Source: Harmothoe impar
Taxonomy: Eukaryota > Annelida > Polychaeta > Phyllodocida > Polynoidae
Assembly (NCBI GenBank): GCA_947462335.1
Contig: OX381708.1
Coordinates: forward strand, 9,238,001-9,302,000
Direction of reading: 5' to 3'
DNA length: 64,000 nucleotides
Notes under the pieces: generated by a model
What the model was told of the DNA's origin: nothing
Database searches by the model: none
What the model saw: the letters and a program-made list of their open reading frames with translations, nothing else
Shown here: in pieces, positions 43,239 through 55,800 of the stretch
How the letters are laid out: every line of letters begins with the position of its first letter
Numbering within the stretch: the stretch's first letter is position 1
Made by a program: the position numbers and the translations under genes

Positions 43239-43671
43239 TAGGGATGTCATTGGTATCTAATTTTATGAGTTATCAGTTATTCACTATTTTGGTGTCGATT
43301 TAGGTGATATATCAGTTATTCATTATATTAAAAAAAGAGGTATATTAGGCCACATTTTCTAAGTTTTAGGTTACAAACACTGTAACAAATTACAGCACAG
43401 ACAATGAAATGAAAGAAAATTTTATTTTTTTAATTTTTTTTGTGATAAAAATAACACTAAAATTTGTGATATCAGGGATAACATTTTGTCTTTGACTTTT
43501 TACTACCCAAATACCTTAATAATGGTCCGATTTACACACTGTAAAAACTGACATATAGCCCAAAAAGAATCCAAGATGGTGGTGTATCGATACCCGTCGA
43601 TTGTCGATTCAGTTATCCAATATATAAAAAATAGCGATGTATCGATACCTATGATACCAATGACATCCCTA
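43239..43671. mobile_element. 433-bp hAT-like element with 8-bp TSD
   Basis: TAGGGATGTCATTGGTATC and its exact inverse are the termini (19 bp). CTGTCCCC is duplicated at 43231-43238 and 43672-43679. The TAGGG terminus and 8-bp TSD fit hAT. Interior AT-rich without a transposase frame. Confidence 0.85.
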
Positions 43672-43885
43672 CTGTCCCCTCCCCCTCAGTTCTACTGTAG
43701 CTATCTGGAGCAGGCTATAAACACGTCCACACCCTACCTCAATGGTCTTATATATGCCCCATGAGGTGCATTCTCATTGGTCAGTTCAGTCAGCTGACCT
43801 AGACGTCATTTGCATATATGATCCTACCCTATTCTTGTAGATAGCACAAGAGATCATCCTGGATAATGTTGCTGTGAATCCCCGG

Positions 43886-44296
43886 TGGGGGGGGGGGGGG
43901 GCCACTCCCTCATCATTACTGACTATGTGTGAACATGATTCCAAGGGAAAGGGTCTGTTTTTGGGCCCTAGGCACGGACCCGCGAGGGTCCTTGATAAGG
44001 GGTGCTTTTTAAGCAAATTTGGGGAGAAAGGGGTACATTTTCAGACCTTCATGGCTTTTTATAAGGTATTTTTTACTTTTTTTTCTACAATATTTCTTGG
44101 TCACCCTATTTTCTCAGGGTCACCCTGTGATTAGGGTATATCTTTCAGGGTCATTCGTGATTAGGGTCCGTTTTTCTGGTAAGTTTACCTTGAAAAGTGT
44201 ATGCTTTTTAGAAATGTTGCCCTTGATAAGGGTACCAAATTTAGGGTGATGTTCGCACATAGTGACTATAGAAAAGATATGGAGTGGCCCCCCGGG
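43886..44296. mobile_element. MITE with GGGGGGCCACTCC termini
   Basis: GGGGCCACTCC near 43900, followed by a TGACTATGTGTGAACA arm, is mirrored by TGTTCGCACATAGTGACTAT and GGAGTGGCCCCCC at the right. The interior repeats CCTTGATAAGG. The left end is in a poly-G run, so its exact start is uncertain. Confidence 0.65.
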
Positions 44297-44336
44297 TGTG
44301 AATCCCACCATTTATCTGGTCTGATATCATGGTTGA

Positions 44337-44400
44337 AACTGCCTTGGTGCCCAGTGTATCTTTGAGGTCCAGTGCAACTTCCCCGTGTCCCGCAACCTGA
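44337..44400 (-). pseudogene. Truncated third copy of gene 2 exon 7
   Basis: After a TACACTTCAG acceptor (minus strand) it reads VAGHGEVALDLKDTLGTKAV and then diverges. The intron-like sequence at 44401-44447 and 44922-45480 resembles 33950-34290, so the copy is a duplicated genomic segment rather than a processed pseudogene. Confidence 0.65.
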
Positions 44401-44447
44401 AGTGTAAATCATGATAGATGTATGCTTACTCCTTTTTATGTTAACAC

Positions 44448-44921
44448 TAAGGTGTCACGGTACTAATTGGCACAGTGATGTTCTAATATTTTCCTCTTTT
44501 TCACTATCAAGTGGCTCCAAATGTGGTTCAAAATTTGATGGCGTGCATAAATGACGCCTTAAACAAAAGCTGACGTCATTTCCGATCTTTTAAAAATGGC
44601 CGTCAATATCGGAGTCAGATTAGATTTTGCGCTAGTTGCCATGGAAAAAGCATAGTCTAAACATGATCAATTTTTCAAGTGCCCCACCGACCTGTGACCT
44701 TGAGTTTGACCTCCAAGCGTGATCCTTGGTTACCATGGATACCACAAACTTTTTACAACTTTTTTTAAACCAAGGATTGCCCATCTTCTGGTATACCTAT
44801 TATTACTCCCAGTCAAAAATAAGGTCTCCTAGCACTGATTATATCCACTAGGAGTCCGTTTTTAGTAGGGACTATTTGGCTGTCCTAGATTTTCTCGACG
44901 GATTAGTACCGTGACACCTTA
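44448..44921. mobile_element. 474-bp element with 20-bp TIRs inserted in a gene 2 copy
   Basis: TAAGGTGTCACGGTACTAAT and its exact inverse bound the insertion. Removing it restores homology with 33965-33995. AACA occurs on both sides of the insertion; a TA duplication is an alternative reading. Confidence 0.8.
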
Positions 44922-45522
44922 ACAGTGTACAAAAGGTTTATAAATGATGGTTTCTATTAACTGATGGCTACATGTACTGTATAAATCCTGCTATGGGACT
45001 ATAGACCAATGCAGCAAGAAAGGGTGACTTTTTCAAAATAAAGTTGTGTTTACATTGGTTTTAGCAGAATCCTCACAACATTGTTTGTAATGGCTAAGTT
45101 TGCAAATTCTCGTATCAGGAGATTCACAGGACAATTATCTTTCAAATAGTGTAGCTATATTAGAATGCAGGATTTAGAGATTATGCAAAGTTATTTGTCG
45201 GTCACACTTCAGAAATGTTCAAAAACTTTATCAACAACTTTTAAGAAAAGTCACCCTTTCTTGCTGCATTAGCCCCCTTATGAGCGAGAGCTGAGGTGGC
45301 GACAAGGAACGTTGTCTCTGTTGGTATGCTACTCACCCCCTACTCATTTTCCTCTAAATATTTTGCTATTACAGAACTGTATTTGATACAATAGGCACAG
45401 AGTATGCCTAATAAATTACACTCAACACATTTCTAGTAGTTAGTAGTTAATTTGGGCTCAAGATTTTTAGATCAAGATTTTGAAAGAAAGGCGACGAAAC
45501 TTAAAGTCACAAGGCAAGGGTC

Positions 45523-45812
45523 AGGCCAAAAAAAAAAAGTTGTGTTCAGGTATCCCTAGCGACCCAATTTTTTTGGCCCTACCCAATTTTTTCTTTTCTT
45601 TTTTGGGGCGTTTTTTTCTACCAAAAAACACTTTTTATTTACTGAAATGTATTTTTTCCGAAAATTATATATTTTTCCCGAAAATTATAGGAAAATGGGA
45701 GGAATTTTGTCTTAAAATCCTCAAAAAAATTTGGTAAAAAAAAAAAAAAATCGACCTACCTACCCTATATTTTTTGGGCCATGTTACCTGAACACAACTT
45801 TTTTTTTTTGGG
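45523..45812. mobile_element. GGCC-ended element, third copy
   Basis: GTTGTGTTCAGGTATCCCTAGCGACCCA (left, read in parts) is mirrored by TTACCTGAACACAACTTTTT at the right. Flanks read TCA on both sides. Confidence 0.65.
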
Positions 45813-45826
45813 GCTCATCAACATAA

Positions 45827-46088
45827 GGGAGTGTTCATTTAAAATTACAGGGGGGGGTGGTGAGATTTCGCGCGGAGGGGCGAAAGTTTTTTACGCCCCC
45901 CCCCCCCCCTCGAGAGCGCATGTAATGTTTCGCCCCCCCCTTTAAACTATAGTAACGCGCTGGCTTTTTTGCTAAAAAAGGGCTTAAATTTTTACGCCCC
46001 CCCCCCCCCTCAAGAGGGGTCAGAATTTTTTACGCCCCCCCCCCCCCCAAACCCACCACCCCCCTGTAAATAATAAATGAACACTCCC
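45827..46088. mobile_element. GGGAGTG-ended element with TAA duplication, uninterrupted
   Basis: Same termini and poly-C/TTTTTACGCCC interior as 11287-11773, with TAA on both sides and no nested insertion. Confidence 0.8.
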
Positions 46089-46499
46089 TAAACTTTTACT
46101 TTTAGGCGGTAGAGTGCAGTGCAGTGCACGGCCCCGGGGACACGGTCCATTCTCACCCTTGAATCAATTATTTCTTGCTGGAAACCTTTCACGTGGGATA
46201 CCCGCTTATTCTAGTGTATATTCCAGACGTGCCCAAAAGGATTAGGGGCGATCTGACAAGGCCAAGGGAACAGTGACGAAACTTTAGAATTTGGTTGTGG
46301 TAATTGAACTTCTAATGAGTTCTATTCCGAGTAGAGTTCTCGTTACACAATCTATTGACTCAGTCTGGTCATGATTCAAATGATAAAATCACCGCATACC
46401 ATAGCCTAGTACATTCTGCCACATGTGTCACAGGTAAACGTAGTCAAATATCCATTAAATATTCAAAATACTCACATGATTCGTGATACAAAGCTGTCA

Positions 46500-46780
46500 A
46501 CATGCCAATGGCGCCGGAAACGTCGTCTGCAAAATGATCACGTGACCCCAGCCGTCCTGCCGAGCTCCCTTTGTTATCTCTCATCTGATTGGGCCGCGCG
46601 GTGACAAAGGTGGTTGCCATGACTAGGCTCTAGGCGACCTTAGCAACCATATCCAAGCTTGCCGCATCCAAAGCAAGTCAACATATCGAGGGACAGATGT
46701 CTATATTCTACACACAGTGAATTATGGACATTTCCAGAGTTGTTTAGCCCGAGAGGGTTAAACCAAGTGAAGTTTAAGCC
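46500..46780 (+). promoter_or_regulatory. Putative promoter and 5' UTR of gene 2
   Basis: This stretch is richer in CpG than its surroundings. It contains an E-box palindrome CACGTG near 46540 and an inverted CCAAT (ATTGG) near 46587. It ends in a good initiation context, GCCATGG. No TATA box is evident. Promoter identity is inferred from position. Confidence 0.4.
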
Positions 46781-46805
46781 ATGGGGCTTTTTCGCACCAA
46801 GAAGC
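46781..46805 (+). CDS. Gene 2 exon 1 (coding start)
   Basis: ATG in the context GCCATGG, with an in-frame TAA two codons upstream. It encodes MGLFRTKK plus one base before a GTAAGT donor. The phase-1 end matches the phase-1 start of the exon at 57252, giving proline at the junction. Unidentified exons could lie in the 10-kb gap. Confidence 0.5.
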
Positions 46806-49800
46806 GTAAGTAATTATACTGTTTACTGCATTTTACTGTCAGGTGGGCGTGGTCGGCTAAGCCGAGGGAGCGAAAGTGCCGCCCCCTCTCACCGAGGCCT
46901 GCCCGGCCTGCACGTGTAATGGGGGTAGACCCCTAAATCGGGCCCTAAAATGCTAAATTCGACACGGTAACATGGCCTTTTCTTAAAATCAACATGAGAC
47001 ATGATGAGACCTAGTGATGTGGGACATGAACATAGACATCGACATGGGATATGAACATTATATTAAAGCAACATAGACATGCAACATATGGCCATTTCTT
47101 TAGGCCACTCAAAAAAAAGATGGTTTCTCATCACCAAGCACTGAAAAATATGACGAGGGCGTTTTTTATTTTATCTTTTTTTAAATTTTTACTGAGGGCT
47201 AAAATGTATTAGAAAATTAAGACTTTTTGTAAATGATTTTCTCATTTTAGTAGTTAAGAGTCTAGTGATCCACAAAAGCTGTCATATTGTAAGTTATTCC
47301 TAGCTCACTGCATTACTGACACTCTAAGCTTTAATTTGATACCAAATATGCTATTACTTGTGTACTTTTTGGCATAAAATTCATTAAAAATCTTTAAAAA
47401 AAAGAAAAGAGTTTTCCCCAAATCACGATTTTCATGATGCGCGCGGTGATGAGAAACCAGTTTATTTTTTTGAGTGGCCTTAAATCGACATGCGACCTGG
47501 ACCCCCTAGAGTAGGCTAGACCCCCCACTCTAGTCTAGAAAACTCGTACCCCAGACTCTTAACCCCGGGCTCTTAACCCCCCCCCCCCCCGATCTTATGA
47601 TCTATAGGCCCTAGGGCCTAGGCTACCATATACATTTCGAACCTCGAGGTTTATTTCTTCGGTGTAAGATCCGAGACCTCTCCCATTAGTATTAGAAGAT
47701 GGACAGTGTGTGATTTCATGGGGGGGGGCAATTTGTTTAGACTTTAGACGGGACTGAGTCTAGACTAGAGGGGGTCTAGATGGGGGGGGGGGGGGGTCCC
47801 CATGTCACCCGTCGACCCGTCGAAGAAATGCCCATGTCCCTTGTCGATTTTAAGAAATGCTCATGTCGCTTGTCACTATCTTTTTATTTCTCCTGTCATT
47901 TGTCACTAAGCCCCATGTCACCTGTCGTTTGTCACTAAGCGGATAAAGCCCCATGTCACCTGTCGATTTTAAGAAACAGCCATGTCGCCCTGTCGATTTT
48001 AGGGGTCTTCCCCCATACTAGACTCTAGAGGCAGGGGGGGGGGGGGTGTTGAATGCTGAACGTTTTCCTGCTGAAATAAAAATATTTGAAACATGATAAT
48101 AGTGCTAGTAGTGGTGCCATCTTACTAATACAAATGTACCAGTATGCAAGGTGATCGCGAGCAGTGATAATCTTAAAATAAATGTTATAATCTTAAATGT
48201 TATTTTAAGATTATTGATTTTAAGATTGGAAGATGTTCTTGTCCACGCTCCAACGTAAGTTTATTTAAAAGTCAAATATGGATAGGCCTATGCCTAGGCC
48301 CTAGCCTATGATGACCCACCCCCACCCCCAACATTAAAAAAAGGTTTTCACTATCAGCTATTAAATGTATACAACTTTCAAGAGAAATGATGATGATGAA
48401 TCGTTAGTTGTGGGGGGGGGGGGGGGGGACTCACAAATCTATAGGTCTACTCGGCTATAGGCTATAGGCCTAACTCATAGTCAAATATCCAATACACCTA
48501 CGTCTAGCCTATCACCCCCCTCCCCCACCTCCAACCCCCTGCCACCATGAATGTTGACCATAGCTCCCCTTTGTTTCCCCAGATCTAGAGGCATTACTGA
48601 TCCAATGTTGGAAGATAACATAGCTCTAAAATACCAATGTATACTAGAGGGTTTTAACATTTTTAGAATGGAAATAAGCTTCATAAGGTATAGGTTAGAC
48701 CTGAAAATGTTGTTTTAGCCTGGTGAATTGTGATATTACATCTATGGCTGATCGTTATCAAAAGAAACGTTGAGGCGTCCGGTAATACCCTCCCTGTCGG
48801 ATAATACCCTCCGTTTTCAGAATATACTGTGCAGGGGGTTTCTTCCAATAAAACATCCCTAATAAAAGCAACCAGTAATAGTATTACCACATAATATTTG
48901 GCTCAGACACCATTACTATAAAGTGCAAGATCTTTGGAGTTCATGGTGTAATTCTGAGACAAGTAAAATGTTGCCAAGTGAAATATATGTCTTAAGTGTC
49001 CGATAATACCCTCCTTTACTCTATGTCTAATATTGAAGATGAATACTGCAACCCTTTTCTGGTGAAATACAAATATTTGAAACTTGACTTGAACTTGACT
49101 TGAACTTGACTTGATTCGGTATTCCCTAGGGAAAATGTGGGTAATATCGCGCATCGTGGTAATATATCGCGTACCCCCCCCCCTAAAAGGCCGATTTTTC
49201 AATTTTCTTCCAGATTTTCTTTTTCAGACACATTATATGTTATATCATTTCAATGTGTTTTGTGACCTAGATATGAACAAAAAGGGGGGGGGGGATTCTC
49301 CTCTTGTGGGGGGAGGGGCTTAAAAAATTATACCCCCCTCTAGCAACACCCCAGCCCCAAAACACCCCCTTTTAGCACCACATCCCTAAAACAAATGCAC
49401 TCTATCCCCCAACCCCCAACAGACACACCCTATCCCCAGTCAGCAAAATCACGTTTTATTGACGTCTAAAAAACCTTGTGCAAAGGTTAGAAAACGTTAG
49501 AATAACAAGGTTATAAGGACGTAAAATGTGGACTCAATTTTACGTTTTCCAAACCTTTTTTTAATGTTTTTCAAACGGGTTTTTTCTGACATTATAACAA
49601 CCACAAATATAATCAAGTTGCACTGTTATAATGTGTCAATATAAATGGTTTACTATGGACTTTTATAACCCCAGAAATAGTATCCTCATTCACAAGGTAC
49701 TCCATAATTATAAGAACCTACTAAAGTACTATCTCAAGAGAGATAAAGCATCTATCATATATCAGGATAGATATCACAATGAATGTGTAAGATTGTAAGA

Positions 49801-52800
49801 GTATTTTCTAATCCCACATTATGGGTGTTCATATTATCTAAGTCTACCCCTGGTATATTGTCCGTAAATGGTAGAATGATAATTTATCGGACCCCATTAT
49901 CAGTATCCTGATTTAGTAGAATATGTTGCAGCTGCAATATTTGAAACATTTGAATATATAAATGTTATGGTACTTTTTAATTAAAATAATTATGCGTACA
50001 TCCAGCTAAGTACCATCATAGGATAGTGCTGGCACCTGGTAGCAGATACTGGAAGTAATAGTAACGTTTTATTAACGTCAAAATAACGTTTTTAAGCCAA
50101 GGTTCTTTCTCAATCTATGTGGAAACGTTTTTTAACGTTTTAGATGCAAACGTGTTTTATAAAACTAATTACAAACGTTTTAAAATGTCAAAAAACGTTC
50201 TTTGCACACTGGGTCCCCCATCCCCCCAATACACACACTCATTGGTATTTATTAGCTATGGTCGACAAACTTTTCTCAAAACGTCAAAACAGATTCAAAT
50301 GTTTCATGTCGACCAAAAGCTTCTGGTAGTGGGGGGTTAAAATTGAAAATGTTCCAAAATTGACAAAAATAAATATTTTTACAAAAATCCAACTGCATAA
50401 CATAAAAGGCTCATACTTAATGTACATGTCTGCCGATTTTTATGTTTGTATGTGTTAAAATATAAAAATTGGAAAGGATTTTCATTTTTGTCAATTTTTT
50501 TCATTTTACCCCAATAAAAGAGATCACAAACTCATCATTTTCATAACTAAAGAATCACAATTTCACTTAAATTTTTTGTGGTATGTAAAGTAAAGTAGTG
50601 CTGCCCGACAATGTCGAAGGAAGCATAGTAAATCAATAATTTACCTACTCTGCAGATCATCTCAAACTCAAAAGTCTTATTTTTAAGTTTTCATAGCCAT
50701 GAGCTCATGACGTGACAGCTGATTTACCATCAAAACTCGCCGATTTACCATCAAAATTCGCCGACTTACCATCAAAACTCGCCGATTTACCATCAAAACT
50801 GGCCGATTTACCATCAATACTCGCCAATTTAACATTACAATAATTGACAAAGATAGTTTAATGACATAAATCGCCAATTAATATCCATGTCAACAATCCA
50901 TTTGAAAACAAACCGACAAACCGGAAGTGTCAACGTCACCTAGGCAACCAGTACATTCAAAATGGCGGACTTCCGGTTTTCAATGATTTGTTGGGTTTGC
51001 AGCTTGATTTAACACCAAAACTCGCCGATTTAACATCAAAATTTGCCGATTTAACATCAAAACTTGCCAGTCTCATTGTTAAACTGCCGAGTTTGTTGTT
51101 AAACTGCCGAATTTGTTGTTAAACTGCCGAGTTTGTTGTTAAACTGCCGCGTTTTGTTGTTAAATCGCCGAGAATCGGAAGTGTCAGCATCACCATGACA
51201 ACAGCCTCGATCTGAATTCAAAATGGCGACTTCCGGTTTTGAAATCTCGCTCACGGCCGTATCACAAAATCGGCTATAACTCGATTTCTACTGCTTTGAT
51301 TGAAATTTCGATGACAGCATCGTGTCCGCGCAGAAATTCTGCTTTAGAAAAGTCACTTTAGAATTTTTTTTTACCAGAAAATGACAATAACAATGAGTGA
51401 CAACCATGCCCCACAAGCTGTATACCGTAGGCCTAGGTCCCCTCGGCCCTGATCCCCCTCTAATTTGAATGGAAGAAATTATTTTTCAATTCTGATAGCA
51501 GAATCACGTTCTCCAGAAAAAGCTACCCCAAATTCATATATTACAAGCCAAATATAATCGAATTCCAGGTGGTGGCTGTAGGTGAGCAGGTGGCTGTGGG
51601 AAAGCAGGTGGCTGGGGGTGAGCCGGTGGCTGTCGGCTTCAGCGCCAGGCAGCGCGTAACCACTGTTTTACGACTCGGCCAAAAAGCGAGTCAATCCGAG
51701 CGTCAGCAGCGACACCATCGCCGTTTCCGGTTTGCCGCGTCGGTCGGCTGCGGGGCAGCATATGCTACGTGGGCGCTGATCACCTCCCCCCACCCCCGGT
51801 CCAGGCTCAGTTTTCGCGTTCTCTGTTTTGTTGGTCGGCTGCGGGGCAGCATATGCTACGTAGGCGCTGATCACCTCCCCCCACCCCCAGTCCAGGCTCA
51901 GTTTTCGCGTTCTCTGTTTTCGCGTTCTCCCTTTATTGCGTTCTCCCGTTTTCCCCTTATCCTGTTCTCCGTTCATCCCGGTTATCCCATTCTTTGTTTA
52001 TCCTGTTCTCCGTTTATCCCGTTCTCCCTTTATCCCGTTCTCCGTTTTCCCGTTCTCCGTTTATCCCGTTCTCCCTTTATCCCGTTCTCCCTTTATCCTG
52101 TTCTCCATTTATCCTTTTCTCCCTTTATCCTGTTCTCCATTTATCCTTTTCTCCCTTTATCCCCATCTCCGTTTATCCCATTCGCCGTTTATCCCGTTCT
52201 CCCTTCATCCCGTTGATCCTGTTTATCCCGTTCTCCCTTTATCCGTTCTCCCTTCATCCGTTCTCCCTTCATCCCTTTCTCCCTTTATCCGTTCTCCCTT
52301 CATCTCGTTCTCCGCTCATCCCTTTCTCTGTTCATCCCCTATCCCCTTCTCCTTTCATCCCGTTTATGCCGCTCTCCATTCATCCCATTCTCTGTTTGTC
52401 CCAGTTCTCCCTTTATCCTGTTCTCCCTTTATTCCGTTCATCCCGTTCGCCCTTTATCCCGTTCTCCATGCATTTATCCCGTTTATGCCACTCTCCGTTC
52501 ATCCCATTCTGCGTTTATCCCGTTCTCTGTTAATCCCGTTCTCCATTTATCCTGTTCTCCGTTTATCCCGTTCTCCGTTTATCCCGTTCTCCCTTTATCC
52601 CGTTCTCCGTTTATCCCGTTCTCCGTTTATCCCGTTCTCCCTTTATCCCGCTCTCCGTTTATCCCGTTCTCCCTTTATCCTGTTCTCCCTTTATCCCGTT
52701 CTCCCTTTCTCCTGTTCTCTGTTAATCTCGTTCTCTGTTTATCCTATTCTCCGTTTATCCCATTCTCCCTTTCTCCAGTTCTCTGTTTATCCCGTTCTCC

Positions 52801-55800
52801 GTTTATCCCTTTCTCCCTTCCTCCAGTTCTCCCTTTCTCCCGTTCTCCTTTTATCCCATTCTCCCTTTCTCAAGTTCTCCCTTTCTCCAGTTCTTCCTTT
52901 ATCCCCATCACCATTTATCCCCATCTCTGTTCATCTCCTGCCGTTTATTTTTAATTCTGGAGAATATTTTTTTTACCAGAAAATGACAATAACAATGACA
53001 CTGATGCCCCTCGTCATTTTATTGATGTTGAAGCCCCCGCCCCCCTCCCTTTATCCCGTTCTCCCTTTATCTAGTTCTCTGTTTATCCCATTCTCCATTT
53101 ATCCCGTTCTTCGTTTATACCATTCTCCGTTATTCCCGTTCTTTGTTTATACCATTCTCCGTTATTCCCGTTCTCCCTTTAGGGAGTGATAATTTTTTAT
53201 CAACGGGAGGGGGTTTGTTTGGGGGGGGGGCAAAAATATTTGGACCCCTTTACCGGGGGGGGGGGGGGGAATTTGGACCCCCCTGGGGGGGGGGTAAAAA
53301 AAATTTAACCTGTTTTGGGCCAAAAAGCCCGTGCGTTACTATGCTTCAAAGGGCCCGCTTGCAGGCCGATTTCTGACCCGTAGGGGGGGTGGGTGAAATT
53401 TCGACCTGTTGACCGGGCGGGTGACATTTTTTTCACACGCTCCGCGCGGAAACCCCCCCCCCCTTGTTGTTATCCTGTTCTCCGTTTATCCCGTTCTCCC
53501 TTTATCCCGTTCTCCGTTTATCCCATTCTCCGTTTATCCCATTCTCCCTTTCTCCAGTTCTCCCTTTCTCCCGTTCTCCGTTTATCCCGTTCTCCATTTA
53601 TCCCTTTCTCCCTTTCTCCCGTTCACCGTTTATCCCTTTCGCCCTTTCTCCAGTTCTCCCTTTCTCCAGTTCTCCGTTTATCCTGTTCTCCGTTTATCCC
53701 ATTTACGGAGAACGGATAAACGGAGAACGGGATAAACGGAGAAGGGGATAAACAGAGAAAGGGATAAACGGACAAGGGGATAAACAGACGACGGGATAAA
53801 CGGAGAACTGGAGAAAGGGAGAACGGGATAAAGGGAGAACGGGATAAAGAGCAAACGGGATAAACGGAGAACGGGATAAACTTATCCTTATCCTTTATCC
53901 CATTCTTCCCGTTCTTCCCACTCTCCCTCTTCCCGTTCTCCCTCTCCTTATCACCATGTATGTCGACCATAGCTCCCCTGTGTTTCCCTACTCAGATCTT
54001 TGTCTCATCGTCCCTTTTTCCTTTGATGATCTCTATGTCCTTGTTTATATTTTCTTAGATAATAAATGCACATGAGGAGAAAATGTAATGCAGAAACTAA
54101 GTTTAGGACAAAAAGTAAAAATATAGCATACATTATATTTTACTCAGGTTATTATGTTAAAAGAAAACACCACTCTATTTTCATGATGGCTTCTATAGAT
54201 AGTCTTGGTAGTAATAAACATAATTCTGAGATTTTTAGTAAACTATCTGCTATCATAAGGTAGCACAGCAGGCTTATCTCCTGTTGTCCATGACGTCACC
54301 ATTGGGACAGATACACCAGGCACTGCATGTCCTGCATCTTTCAGGCCAAAAGTCTTTTGTGGTGTTGTAAATAGAGTAGTGAAATGAACAACGTCATGAT
54401 ATGAAGTAGGGTATATTGAGTGCTACTTGTCAAGAGAAATCAACAAGTAGGGCTAGGCCAGAAAATTTACTTATTTTTGAACTGCTCTGTTAATATTAAC
54501 AGGGCGGGTCCAAAATTTTGCATCAAGGTAGGGTGATGTAAGACCCTTATCCATGAGAAATTGAAATGACCTTGGCCAAGGTCAAGGTCAATATTTTCAA
54601 GGTCAAATATTGAAATATGGCCGAAAATGGCTATTATCCTTGGTTTCAATAGCTCTGGTGATCAGGAATATCATCATAAATAAGTATGACCTATGCTGCT
54701 CAAATGATACTAGTAACAAGTCACGAGATATTCCGTGGAAGATTTTGGGATTCTGTGAGCAAAATTCCTGTGATATCACAGGATTAAAAGACACGGTTTT
54801 ACATGTAGAATTTTCTGCAATCACTGGATTTACCCAAGCAAATAAGCAGGATGTAGTTTTGAATCCCCTGTGTCAGTTCACTCATTAATTGTGCACACCA
54901 CAGCATACATATTATTTATTTTTATTCTATTAATTGATAATAGCAGAGACATCTTGACCTCCCTGATAATAGATAACATTAGAAAACATATTTTCTACAT
55001 GCTCGTGTGAAAGAAATGTTTATGAAATGGCTTATACAAGAAAAAAAGACAATAGTGATTCGCCCTATCCACCTTCAGATCCACAGTTCCAGGCTTCCAG
55101 TATGCCTAATGCTTTACCCCTTGCTCATGATCAAATTGGCCATCTTGGTGAGGTTTGGTCATGGCCAAATTTGGCAAATTTGGTCCGGTTTCGGCATGAC
55201 CAAATACGGCAACTTTTTATCGATATGAAATAGTATGAAATCCTTTTATATGACATCAATGTATACCTGCTAGTTTCATATGGCCTGTGTAGAAGTTAAA
55301 TGGCCTCTGCAGTCTCACTACACAGGCCACATTGGCTGTGACTGTGTGCATAAAAGGTTTTCGGCAACACTTCTGATAGCAGATGATTTACTAAAGAAAA
55401 GTCAGAATCTTGTTTATTATCACCAAGACTATCGATAGAAGCCATCATGAAAATAGAGTGGTGTTTTCTTTTAAGAAATATCAATTCAATGTGAAATAAA
55501 CCTTTGTATATACATGAAGGTTACCATGACAAAGGTGTTAAATTGTTGCAAACATGTTCTCTGTTACTTGGCTGGACTTACAGAATAAGAAATAACTATG
55601 GATTAAGGTATACATCATTCAGGAATATAAATCTTAAGGGTTGATATTTCTTACATTTCCAGCTCAGTAGCCATCATGAGGGGTAGACACTAATGCTGGT
55701 GTGGGAGCCAACGGCCTGTAATTTGGCCTAACGCCAGATTAGGGAATGACCTCCATTAGGGATGGGCCCGGGGGGGGTACTTGAACTTTTTCTGATACGG

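Larger units (their letters stand above)
50254..53974 (+). mobile_element. Composite unit X, copy 2 (about 3.7 kb)
   Basis: Same orientation and same 14-bp inverted termini (50254-50267 and 53961-53974). Its left block of about 480 bp looks identical to copy 1 by eye. It also has the direct and inverted 21-bp arrays (50726-50835 and 51080-51170), the GGTGG module (51565-51720) and a greatly expanded 16-bp minisatellite. The 65-bp and 128-bp arrays are absent. Two ACTTCCGG/AAAATGGCG motif clusters (50960-50985, 51220-51240) look promoter-like. Confidence 0.55.

Noticed and set aside
51569..53189. Long Pro/Ser/Phe-rich frames of the VYPVLRLSRSPFIP type
   Set aside because: All three frames are open through the 16-bp minisatellite, and indels shift freely between copies. 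No coding constraint is visible.
54610..54888. 92-codon open frame between inverted repeats
   Set aside because: No recognisable family, no splice sites at its ends and average length for chance in this window. Left as unsupported.
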